Source: Ipomoea triloba (taxonomy: Eukaryota > Streptophyta > Magnoliopsida > Solanales > Convolvulaceae). From it: a stretch of DNA of 64,000 nucleotides. Under the pieces are notes generated by a model, which was given only the letters and a program-made list of their open reading frames with translations, did no database searches and was not told where the DNA came from. The translations under genes were made by a program, and so were the position numbers. Positions 1 to 10,087 of the stretch are shown here, one piece after another. The DNA lies in contig NC_044917.1 of NCBI RefSeq assembly GCF_003576645.1, positions 9,612,638 through 9,676,637 of the forward strand, written 5' to 3'. The first letter of the stretch is position 1. Each line of letters starts with the position of its first letter.

Positions 1-256
1 TTTAGACAATAGATTACTATAAAGTTGGTATAGAAGTTATGAATGAAAATTTAGATATAGATCTACACGGAAAATTGTGGCTGTTTGATGATTTGCAATA
101 TCCAATAGTGAGATAAAAGTGCAATTGCAAAAGGCAAAACCTCCAGTTTAAGAGTAAATTCAGTGGAGCAAGGTGGGGAATAAAATCAGGCTCATTAGTG
201 GAAGTGAAGTAAAACCCATATCGTTCAAGGCAATAAGTATTGGAAGAAATTCATAC

Positions 257-1960
257 CAGTGTTGTTGCATCACTGGTGCATTTCAAAAGAGAGTGTGGTG
301 CAACTTTCTTTAGCTCATCACGATACCTTGCTGCATCCTAGAATGTAATGAAAGTGAAAAGGCAATTTAAAAATGGAAACTTAGGAGTTGCATAAGCATT
401 AGAAGCAGAATAAACCTATCACTAAAAAATCCATCCTTATGTAAAAATTGTGCTAATATTGCACAAATTTTTTACAGTCTTTCCTACATATTTTAAACCA
501 TTAATGTGCCAGGAAAAAGCTGTTCATTGATTGAAGAGCATAGAAAGGGTGTTAGGATAATGTCGTAAGGTCCAATACCACTCATGACAGTATTCAAATT
601 AGGATTGGTAAGTATGCTATTTATTATGCTTATTACACTAATTTTCTCTTAGTCCTGATTTTTTAAAATATAGAGTAGCTAGCTACCTAATGACTAATGT
701 GTATATTTAAGTAACTAATTCCCATACATGTTTTAGAAAATAACTAATTCCGTAAGGTTTTCCTGGGAACTACTGAAGTAGTAAATTCCCTAACATATTT
801 TTTAGAAGCTGTTAGGTTCTAACATGTTTTCAGAAGCAACTAGTTGCCTGACATATACTCATATAGTTTAGAAAGTATTACAAATGAATTGTGATACTAT
901 TACAAATGAATTAGTATGATTTCAGTAATGTTCCCATTATAGTATAAATAAATCTCATTTGTAAGCCTTTAGAGGCATCCCGGGTTATCTTTTCAGATCC
1001 TTCCTTGATGTCCCTCTGTATCCCCGGAACACTGCTTGCAATGTTGGGAAGAGCAAAAGAGGGTAGAGAGTTCATGACAATATAAGACACCTTGAGTTAG
1101 GCATTCTAGACTTGCAGATTAGTTCGGTTTGGATTGAGATTGCAGAGCAATATAACATAGGAGCAAATACAAGAACCCACAGAGTAGACCCAAACTCACA
1201 GTATGAGACAGAAATCCAATATAAGTCGGTTGTCTCATGGAAATCCAGTCACATGGCAAACACAAAACACTAGTAATTGGTAAGAAATGTTTGAAATATC
1301 TTGCATTACCCAATTAATACATTAATAAGACCAACACGGGAGACACCAAACATTCACACACGAACAGCAATTCAAGACAGCTAACATACCTCAAACCTCT
1401 CGTCATCAATGGCCTCCTTCAACCGTCTCTTAAGCCGCAAAACAGGCTCTTCATCCTCAAATAATTTCAGAGAATCACGAAGCCTTGCAGCCTCTTCATA
1501 ATCCTAGAAATGTGTATAAAATCAAATATCTCGAGTAAGACTAAAAACTTGAATTATTTCCACAGTGATATAAAAAATGATTCAGCGAAATTCCAATCTA
1601 CTAAGAAACTTGAATTAGTTACAGTTCTAAGTAGGTGCAGCATATAATATAGATTGTGACCTCAGATTTGGAGGCAACTTCCAGTTGCTGCTTCAACAAA
1701 GCATAGGTTTGGCTCCTCGAAAGGAACGAACTCTGATTCTGACTCTGAGTCGAACCCGCCGGAATCGGTGAATCGGAGGCGCCGCTATTACTTCCCTCAG
1801 AAGTACAGGCAACGACTCTACACCTCTTCAAATTATTATCCCTGCAATTCAACCATTGCTTCTTATCCACATCAGCGAGTCTTAGACCGAGTCGAGTCGA
1901 CCCCGGCCGATTCTTCACCGCACTAAAATCGGCCACCACTTTGAAACTCAGAGAATGCAT
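257..1960 (-). CDS. UVR-motif (UVR/ApaG-type) plastid protein, 5' part
   Basis: Three exons join in frame on the minus strand: 1661-1960, 1390-1503 and 257-337, each with GT/AG borders. The ATG at 1960 starts an N-terminus rich in basic residues and Ser, which fits a transit peptide. About residues 78-100 contain LSRSQTYALLKQQLEVA, and exon 2 gives DYEEAARLRDSL. Exon 3 gives DAARYRDELKKVAPHSLLKC followed by TSDATTL. Paired EEAARLRD/DAARYRDEL repeats are the UVR motif (UvrB/UvrC interaction type). From memory of the family, this order is followed in plants by an ApaG (DUF525) domain, which would lie left of the window. The role is unknown; UVR proteins in plastids are linked to Clp adaptor or stress functions, but nothing here proves that. 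The intron at 338-1389 holds no other gene that I can see. The locus is truncated only by the window edge. Confidence 0.85.
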
Positions 1961-2221
1961 TGTCCCTCCGATGATTCTTTCCGGGAGAATTTTCGCCGGA
2001 GGATTTTGTAATTTGTATGTATTATTATTCTTTGCAGAGCTTTTAGTAGCTTATCCATTCTCACTTTCTCAACGCAGAAGCTCTATGAGTGAAATGACGA
2101 TTGCGTACGCGGGAATGAATAGCGTTGGCGTATTACCTCTATGGGTACTAAGGGAAATTCAGGAAGTTGATGCCAATGGATGACCGAATTACACGTGTCG
2201 TGGTACGTTTGCATTGAATGT

Positions 2222-2702
2222 CAATTTTACCGCTATGTGTTTAAAAAAAAAAATCTGAAAAATGAGTTATTTTTTAAAAAATAAGTTTATTTTTAGTGTT
2301 TGGATGTATTTTGAAAAATTATTTTTGTGTGTTTGGTTATTTTTTTGAAATTGAGTATAATTGTATAATTATATATTTTTATTATTTTATTTAAAATATT
2401 AAAATATTTATAATAATATTAAAAATAATATTTTTAATTTAAAAAAATCCCACCCCTGATTTCCAACGGAAACTAGATCTGGTTTCCGCCAGACAAGAGC
2501 ACTTTGGGTTCCCGCGAAAACGTTCGTCTTCTTCTTTGAAATAAAACGGGGGAAAATGACTTCTGCTCTACCATTTTGGGGTGATTTTCCCCGGTCAATG
2601 GAAATCATTTTTCGTTGACTGGGGTTTTTAAGTGTAGCCAAACACGGGAAGCCCGGAAAATGATTTCCGAAAATCATTTTCTGGGCTTCCAAACATAGCC
2701 TC
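2222..2702. repeat. Degenerate MITE-like repeat with GGAAAATGATTTCC motifs
   Basis: The right end reads CTTCCAAACATAGCC, the inverse of the GGCTGTGTTTGGAAA end seen on the element at 12416. Internal segments carry repeated GGAAAATCATTTTCC-like motifs. The left end, near 2228, is eroded (CGCTATGTGTTT). This is probably an old copy of the same PIF/Harbinger-like family. No clear target duplication remains, and short reading frames inside are not genes. Confidence 0.5.
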
Positions 2703-2715
2703 AGAGAATATATTT

Positions 2716-3107
2716 GAGTTAATTTCGCTTTTGGTCCTATGATTATTGGGTCTTGTTAATTTCAATTCACGACTTTTAAAATTGTCAATTTAGTACATTG
2801 ACTATTCAATTTTTATCAATTTTGGTCACTTTGGCCAAATTACAGGCCACAACTCACTGGAAAATATTAATATGTAAAATAATGAGGTAAAATTTTCAGA
2901 TTTACCAGCACCTTCTTCAGAGACTAAAATACTCTCATTATTTTACCTATTATTTTTTCTTTTGGTGAGTTTTGACCGGCAATTTGGTCGAAGTAACAAA
3001 AATGGATAAAAATTGAATAGTTAAGGTACTAAATTGACAGTTTTGAAAGTCGTGAATTAAAATTAACAAGACCCCATTAATCATAGGACCAAAAGTGAAA
3101 TTAAATC
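2716..3107. mobile_element. MULE-type MITE with 9-10 bp target site duplication
   Basis: The element has long terminal inverted repeats: the left begins GAGTTAATTTCGCTTTTGG and the inverse of the right begins GATTTAATTTCACTTTTGG. Similarity between the arms continues for well over 100 bp. It is flanked by GAATATATTT at 2706-2715 and again at 3108-3117, a perfect duplication of 9-10 bp, which is the hallmark of Mutator-like insertion. It has no coding capacity. Its termini resemble those of the gene-capturing element at 33779-35046 (GAGT-ATTTC followed by TTGGTCCTA), so the two are probably related. Confidence 0.85.
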
Positions 3108-4381
3108 GAATATATTTTTTATATGTTTAAATTTAGTAATTAAAAAAAGTGATTTAATTAAAGGGGATATGAAGACTGTTCTTGATTGTATTGTTCCTAA
3201 GGTCACTACTCAGGCCAGTGCCATGTTATTACGACCGGTGAACACATATGAGGTTCATAAAGCCTTATTCTAGATGCACCCTAATAAATCTTCAGGGCCA
3301 GATGGGATGGGACTGGGATTTTTTCAACATTTTTTGGCACATTGTAGGAGGTGGGGTAGCAGCGTTCTGTAGAAATTTTGTTTAGACTAGTAGACTTCCC
3401 GTGAAAGCAAACAACACTTTCATTGTTCTGATTCCAAAAAAGGCAAAGCCTGAAACAATGATGGATATACGCCTGATAGCTTTGTGCAATGTATTGTATA
3501 AGATTGCATCCAAGGTCTGTGCTAATCAGCTAAAACTACATCTTGATGGTCTTATTTCTGGTGTACAAAATGCTTTTATACCTGGCTAGCTCATCAATGA
3601 CAATATTATGCTGGCTTATGAAGTTCATCATTTCTTAAAGCGTAAGACTCAAGGAAGAGAGGGTATTGCAGCTCTGAAAGTAGATATGAGTAAAGCATAT
3701 GATCTGGTCGAATGGCGTTTCTTGGAGGTTGTTTTGCTTAAGATGGGGCTTGATCGTACGTGGATGGATATTCTTTTTGAGATTGTCTCATCCGTGAAGT
3801 ATCACATTCTACATTGAAAACGTCTACTTGGTCCCATTACTCCCCAGCGCAGGCTTCGCCAAGATGATCCATTATCGCCTTATTTATTCTTGTTTGTGGC
3901 AGAAGGGTTGAGTGCTATGATTGATAGACAAATGCGGTTAAGCAATCTGCATGGAATAACAATAGCCATAGGAACACCATCCATATCTCATTTGTTGTTT
4001 GCAGATGATTGCTTTCTGTTTTTTAGAGCCAATGCACAAGAGAGTGGGAATATGAAGTCAATTCTTGATTTGTATTCTACAGCTTCTGGACAGAAAATCA
4101 ACTATGACAAATCTGCTATTTGTTTCAATTTTAATGTGAGTTTGTCGATTAGAGAGGAAGCGGTGCAAACTCTAGGAATAGGGAAGGAAACACTACAGGC
4201 CGTTATTTAGGCCTCCCATCACTGGTGGGTTGAAGAAAGAAAGAGATTCTTGGTTTTCTGAAAGACCGTATATTGACAAACAAGCCTGGCGGTTGATCAA
4301 GAATCCTAATTCTCTAGTAGCTCGAGTGTACAAGGCCCGTTATTTCCCAGGTTGTTCTTTTTTTTTTTTTTTTTTTTTTTT

Positions 4382-4561
4382 NNNNNNNNNNNNNNNNNNN
4401 NNNNNNNNNNNNNNNNNNNNNNNNNNNNNNNNNNNNNNNNNNNNNNNNNNNNNNNNNNNNNNNNNNNNNNNNNNNNNNNNNNNNNNNNNNNNNNNNNNNN
4501 NNNNNNNNNNNNNNNNNNNNNNNNNNNNNNNNNNNNNNNNNNNNNNNNNNNNNNNNNNNNN
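4382..4561. other. Assembly gap (180 N) inside a poly-T run
   Basis: A block of 180 N is bordered on both sides by about 25 T. The LINE reading frame before it (ARYFPGCSF) and after it (AKEGNNLSFIWHEF) is what one expects to be nearly contiguous in this family. The missing DNA is therefore probably a short homopolymer or assembly artefact rather than a large insert; the true size is not knowable here. Confidence 0.95.
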
Positions 4562-5538
4562 TTTTTTTTTTTTTTTTTTTTTTTTATGCTAAGGAAGGCA
4601 ACAATCTATCATTCATTTGGCATGAATTTTGGCAGTTCAAAATATTATGAAGGATGGTTGTAGGCGTGGTATTGGCAATGGTGTGGATACTATTATTGGT
4701 AAAGATGCTTGGTTGCTAGTTGATAACACCCCTTTTGTTCAAACTGAGTTGCATGAAACAATCTTCAGTGCTCCCGTGGTCTCTTTGTTGAATGAGCAAG
4801 GTACGTGGTGGAATATTCAATGTGTAAAGGATATTTTTTATGAGCATGATGCAAAGTTAATCTTGCAAATTCCAATTAGTATCCGCAAGCCACCTGACGT
4901 GTGAGTTTGGCATTGGGATTTAAAGGGTGAATACACTGTTAAGTCTAGCTATAAACGCCAAATGGGTCTGGTTCGATATGATCACCCGTGGGGTAAAATC
5001 GGGAATTTAAATGAACCACCCAAGGTTAAGACCTTTTGTTGGCAACTGGCATCATCCTATTTGCCTACCCAGGATGCCTTAATAAAGAAACGTGTTGATT
5101 GTTCTTTGCATTTCCATATGTGCAGGGTGGAGGATGAGAGTGCATGTCATCTTTTTGCTAATTGCCAAGAAGCTAGGGAGAGCATAACATTTGATTGGGT
5201 TGTCCATCCCTCATGCAATGGGTAATATGGTTACTGATTGGTTATCTACTTGCCTTGATGTCCTTCATTATGATTTGCTTCCAAAATTTATTATGATTTG
5301 ATGGGGCATTTGGTGCAGCCGAAATGCAAGTGTTTGGCATGGTACCACATTTGATCTTCATTTGATGTTATGGCATGCTTTATTGTTTTTCGAGAATTGG
5401 ACTGTTGCTATTGACATGTCTAGTGCCTCTCATGCTACGGGTAATGTTGTTAGATGGGAGAAATCGAACGTGGGAAGGTTGAAATTGAATACAGACGTTG
5501 TTATAGATCAAACCAATGAAATAATGGGTTTTGGTTGG

Positions 5539-6234
5539 TGATAGGGAATATACCCCGGGTATACGATCCTAAGTACTTTATATGTATGTCGACATAAAGT
5601 ACGGGTATGAGCCTATAAAAGGGCTTTAACCCTTCAAGTTATGGGACTTTTTGGTTTTTCCCCCTCTCACTCTCTCTCTCTAAAAGACCCAATAAGCTAT
5701 TCTCTCCTGACTCTCTCTACACCATGGAAGAACAATGAATAAAATGGCTTCTTTGGGCTCAATTCTTACTTCTATTTGACATTACCACATAGATTGCTAT
5801 ACACTTGGGTAGGGAAGAAATAATCCATATCAAAATGGTGCCGTCTGTGGGGATCGTGTGAAAGGCCGCGTTCCCGATCCAAGAGCAAGATGATTCGACC
5901 AAAAATGCCTTCTCCACCATGATTCGAGACCTGCATGGTGTCATCCGTGGTAAAGAACCAGAAGAATCTGGGTCCAGGATAGAGAATCAGTAGGGCAGTC
6001 CAGCACTTCATCTTCGACTCATTGTTGCATATTGCTTCACCAGCATCTCTCTCTCTAAACAAACACACTCACTAATTCCTCCTAACTCTCTCTATTGTAT
6101 TCAAGAGTAACAGTGAATGAGAAAGCTTCCAGGAGCTCACTTTTGGCTATCTACTCTCCATTCTTTATGCAATTCTTATACGTGTTATATACATTACTAT
6201 ACACATGAATACAAGAGCGAATTACTCTTTATCA
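5539..6234 (+). mobile_element. LTR retrotransposon remnant (TRIM-like) inside LINE RNase H
   Basis: The segment begins TGATAGGGAATATACC and ends CTCTTTATCA, giving TGATA/TATCA ends. It interrupts the LINE frame exactly between GFGW and VIRDH. The flanking 5-mers are GTTGG (5534-5538) and GCTGG (6235-6239), a target duplication with one mismatch. A TATA-like CCTATAAAAGGG at 5616 and a following ATGGTGCCGTCTGTGGGGA (about 5837), typical of the segment just after a plant LTR, suggest a left LTR of about 300 bp. The downstream half repeats the CT-rich leader in diverged form. No coding region remains. Confidence 0.7.
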
Positions 6235-6672
6235 GCTGGGTTATAAGGGATCACAATGGTGTGTTCTTGGCTGCAAAAAAAAAAAAAAAAAAAAAAAGTG
6301 TGATGATGCAAAGGAAGCTGAAGCAATGAGTATATGAGAAGTCCTAAGCTGGTTAAAAGATACCAGGATGGGTGATGTGGATGTGGAAAATGATTCTTAA
6401 TTGGTTTTTAAAGCTATTTATTGTCCTACTTTTATTTCTATTTTTGGTTTAATAATAGGTGACAGTAAAGAATTAGCATAGTTGATTTGATGTTGAATTC
6501 TGTTTTGTAAGGCAATCTGCGAATCGTGCTGCCCACATTGTTGCTCGGGAGGCCATTTCTGTGTCAAGTACTCAAGTTGCAGGGAGTTGTTTGATATCCC
6601 TCATTCTTTTCTTGAAGATTATCTTGTTGATGATTTAATGAATTAGGCTTTTATTCTAAAAAAAAAAAAGCA

Positions 6673-7906
6673 TTTATTAGTGAAAAAAAAATATTTTTAG
6701 TTCTTCAATAGTTCTTTATTAGTTATTTTAATCACTAATTTTTCTTTTCAACTATGGTACATTGTCTTTATTTTTTCTACACAAACCTACTAAAATCAAG
6801 ATTTTTATTTTACAAATGAAATATTGAAACTAAAGATGATTATAAATAAACATTAAAATACTAAAATATCAATGTACTAAGTAAAATTTTAATAGAGTTT
6901 AATATATCCATGGAACACCTTTGGTAGTAGCAACAAAATCTTGTCTATCTTCGTCTAGAACTAACACCTTTAGGCATCAAGATGGGTGACTCAGAAAAAA
7001 GTCACGTACAATTGACTGCGATTAAAGGTCATTATACCTTACTGTAAAGGGGAAATACCTTTTTCGATGAAAAATTGACGGGGATTTTGTCCGGAGGACC
7101 ATTTACGCTAAAAGTTGATACACGTGGACCAATTATGCAAATTTTGAAAGCTGTGGATCAACATTACTAGTGCCGCAATACTCGTGGGACAAAAAGTGCG
7201 AAAAATTAAAAATTGATGAAAATGAAAAAACCATTATACCCCTGCTATAAATGGAAAATAAATTTTTTCAGTGAAAAATTGGTTGAGATTTCACCAAAAG
7301 GACCATTTGCACTAAAAAAATTGATACTTGTGGACTAATTATGCAAGTTTTGAAAGTTGTGAATCAACATTATTAGTGTTGCAATACTCGTGGGACCAAA
7401 AGTGTAAAAAACTCACGATAGAGTACATAAAAGTTAATAAGTTTTTGAATACTAGTAAACTTTTAAAGAATTTACAAAAGTTTGAAAGGAATACTAGTAG
7501 ACTTTTAAAGTTTTAATCGAATACCAACATACGTTTTAAAAATCGGGATCGAATACGATCAGACTTTTAAAATTTTTAAAAGTCTTGATTGAATACACCT
7601 CCTAAGATTCTATAAAAGATTAAAAAAAAATTTTTTGTCATACTATAATTCTTTTAGTAATGTTTTCACATATATTTATTCACAACACATAAGAGCGCAA
7701 GAATTACATAAGAGAGGTGAGAATTAATTAACCTATGCCACAAGCTATAATCGAAATTGTAATTAGAAATTATTAAAAATAAACACTCATTATACTAAAA
7801 TTAAGCTTGTATAAGAATTCATATGGTAAGATGGGTATATAACCATTCAACTATACCCAAGAGGAATAAAATAAGGATACTAGATTTAAGCCTATGCCAT
7901 CCGAAT
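6673..7906. repeat. AT-rich spacer with a 202-bp tandem duplication and a minisatellite
   Basis: There is no gene here. 7030-7203 and 7232-7407 are two diverged copies of one unit (ATTATACC ... ATACTCGTGGGAC), period about 202 bp. 7430-7600 contains an irregular repeat of about 40 bp built on GAATACTAGTAGACTTTTAAA. Weak reading frames across this stretch follow the repeats and lack any recognisable domain. Confidence 0.6.
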
Positions 7907-7988
7907 GTCGCTTTGGCCGAGTGGTTAAGGCGTGTGCCTGCTAAGTACATGGGGTTTCCCCGCGAGAGTTCGAATCTCTCAGGCGACG
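7907..7988 (+). tRNA. trnS-GCU: tRNA-Ser (anticodon GCU)
   Basis: An 82-base class II tRNA decoding AGC/AGU serine codons. The acceptor stem GTCGCTT pairs with AGGCGAC. The anticodon stem TGTGC/GTACA closes the loop CTGCTAA, giving GCT at 7940-7942. It has the long variable arm expected for serine tRNA and the T-arm GAGAGTTCGAATCTCTC (the internal B box GTTCGAATC). The A box is TGGCCGAGTGG. No intron and no encoded CCA, as normal for a nuclear gene; G at 7988 is the discriminator base. A reading frame overlapping it is spurious. Confidence 0.95.
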
Positions 7989-7998
7989 AATTAAGTAA

Positions 7999-8003
7999 TT
8001 TTT
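7999..8003 (+). terminator. Pol III T-run terminator of tRNA-Ser
   Basis: A run of five T about 10 bases after the tRNA end fits an RNA polymerase III stop. Confidence 0.6.
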
Positions 8004-8253
8004 ATATATGCATCGAACACCTTCAGAAAATTACCAAAGAATATCGTCGTTTTTGTTTTCAGAAAAAAAGATTAGGCCATCAAAATCACCTCTAAGTATT
8101 AAAAAAAAAAAAGAAAAAATCAAACAAAAATGCCATCTCCATCTCCGGTTCCTTGACTGCTTTAGGTGCCATCAAAGAGACTGAGTAAACTCCCTTCAAA
8201 AACCCTATTTTTCAAATCCCTTAATCAAAATTCAACTTCCTAAAGTTTCAACT

Positions 8254-10087
8254 ATGAAGCGTTTGTTGAAAATCACATACCCAGAATTGTTTTTCCACAA
8301 ATTCTCAGGGATTCCTACAAAACCCTACACCGTTGTATCGCTTGTCCGAGCCTCAGCGCAATCGTATTCTTCTTCCTCTTCTTCTTCTCCTTCTTCTTCT
8401 TCTTCGTCTTCCCAATACGTATGGCCGAATGTCGTTGGTCTCTTCGCCGGCAAGTGGACCTATGGCGATTCATTACTCGCGAATGATCTAAGAGACAAAG
8501 TATCGAAGTTGAGGGATGAGCTGGTGATTCACGGCGGCGATGTTGAAACTTTTTATAAAGTATTGGAAGAGAAAGGAGCTCCCATGTTTCGAAAGTACAG
8601 GGATGGTTCTGCTGTAGTTGAGCTCTTGACACAGCTCCATTCTTCCCCACAATTAGCTATTGAGGTGAATTTCCTTTTAATTGTCGAAATTCCATTTGAA
8701 TATATTAATCACAGTCAAAGCATTTACCTCTTAGTTTGAATTTTGATGAATGCTAAATGATAAACCATTTTGGACAAATGTCTAGTTCTAGTACATAGTT
8801 TACTGCAAGCAAGTACATTTAGGATTGATGTGCATCGGTTTTACTTACTATTCCAACTTGGAGTACTAACTTAAGAGAAAAAAGTTAAGTATTATTAATG
8901 GTTACTTAAGAAAAAAAGTTAATTAAGGAGGGATCTTTTTATTTACTTGAAGTGATGTAATACAGGTTGTCAATTGGAGAAGAGAAATGGACTATATCAA
9001 TCCTCTAACAGCAGAGGAGTATGCCAAGGCTATTTCTTTGGCAGGAAGGTTGCATAATGTTGAACTTGCATCACAAATCTTCAGAGAAGCTGCTGACAAG
9101 CGAGTCAGGACAACTTCCATGTACAATGCGCTCATGAGTGCATATATGTATAATGGTTTGGCCGTGAAATGTCAATCTGTTTTTCAGGATATGAAGAAGG
9201 AAGCAAGCTGTTGTCCAACGATAGTAACATATAACATTCTTATTTCTGTGTTTGGGCGGCTATTGCTCGTAGACCACATGGAAGAAACCTTTCGCGAGAT
9301 TAAAGATTTAAATATATGTCCTAACGTGACTACATATAACTATTTAATTGCTGGGTATCTTACAGCATGGAAGTGGGATGATATGGAGAAGACATTCAGA
9401 ATTATGAATGCAGGCAGCATAGAGCCTAATCTTACTACATATTTACTAATGCTGCGGGGATATGCATATGCAGGTAGGTTGGAAAAGATGGAGGAAACTT
9501 ATGAGCTGGTCAAAGATCATGTTGATCATAAGGAAATCTCATTGATTAGAACAATGATATCTGCTTATTGTAGAAGTTCTAACATGAATAGAGTTTCAAA
9601 GGTTAAGGAATTGCTGAAGTTTATTCCAGAAAATGAATACCGTCCTTGGTTGAATGTCCAGCTTATAATTTTATATGCAAAAGAAGATCTTTTAGAAGAG
9701 ATGGAAACTTCGATCAATGAGGCATTTGAACGCAACACCTCTGTAACAACAATTGGTGTGATGAAAGGCATTATTGCATGTTACTTCCGAAACAGTGCTA
9801 TGGACAAGCTTGCTAATTTTGTGAAGCGTGCAGAGTGTGGTGGATGGAGAATTTGCAGGTCTCTATACCACTGTAAGATGGTTATGTATTCATCACACAA
9901 GCGGCTTGTTGAAATGGAAAATGTTCTTGATGAGATGGAGAAGGTGAATCTTGATTGGACAAAGAGAACACTATGGATATTGTATAAAGCATACTCAAAA
10001 TGGGGTGAAAAGAGTAAACTTGAGCAGGTTGCAGGGGTGATGTGCAAGCATGGGTATGGCATTCCAATGTCTGCATGCAGTTCATAG
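8254..10087 (+). CDS. P-class pentatricopeptide repeat protein (At2g30780-like)
   Basis: Two exons, 8254-8664 and 8966-10087, join in frame across a GTGAAT/ACAG intron to give about 510 residues. The ATG at 8254 is the first in frame. The N-terminus is basic and hydrophobic with a long Ser tract (about residues 36-54, coded by TTC/TCT repeats), consistent with an organelle presequence. From about residue 185 there are degenerate 35-residue PPR repeats, seen as [34 protein letters not shown] and [14 protein letters not shown]. There is no E, DYW or other C-terminal catalytic domain, so this is a P-class RNA-binding protein of organelle transcripts. The overall sequence recalls the Arabidopsis At2g30780 protein. 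Its specific RNA target is unknown. The CDS looks intact. Confidence 0.92.

Larger units (their letters stand above)
3165..6672 (+). mobile_element. L1-type LINE remnant (RT, zf-RVT, RNase H), 5'-truncated
   Basis: The remains of a plant non-LTR retrotransposon are read with several stops and frameshifts. 3165-3400 encodes the end of the linker before RT (NKSSGPDGMG). 3401-4210 encodes reverse transcriptase, with IPKKAKPE, ALKVDMSKAYDLVEW and the catalytic LLFADDCFLF. 4620-5220 encodes the zf-RVT region, with PPKVKTFCWQLA and CRVEDESACHLFANC. RNase H begins near 5460 (KLNTDV), is interrupted by an LTR remnant at 5539-6234, and resumes as VIRDHNGVFLAA. The 3' end near 6672 carries a poly(A) run. 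An assembly gap lies between RT and zf-RVT. This element is dead. Confidence 0.9.

Noticed and set aside
7823..8095. 90-residue reading frame over the tRNA
   Set aside because: It reads through a structurally perfect tRNA-Ser and has no protein homology.
8315..8650. Antisense frame over PPR exon 1
   Set aside because: It arises from the TCT/TTC serine tract read backwards.
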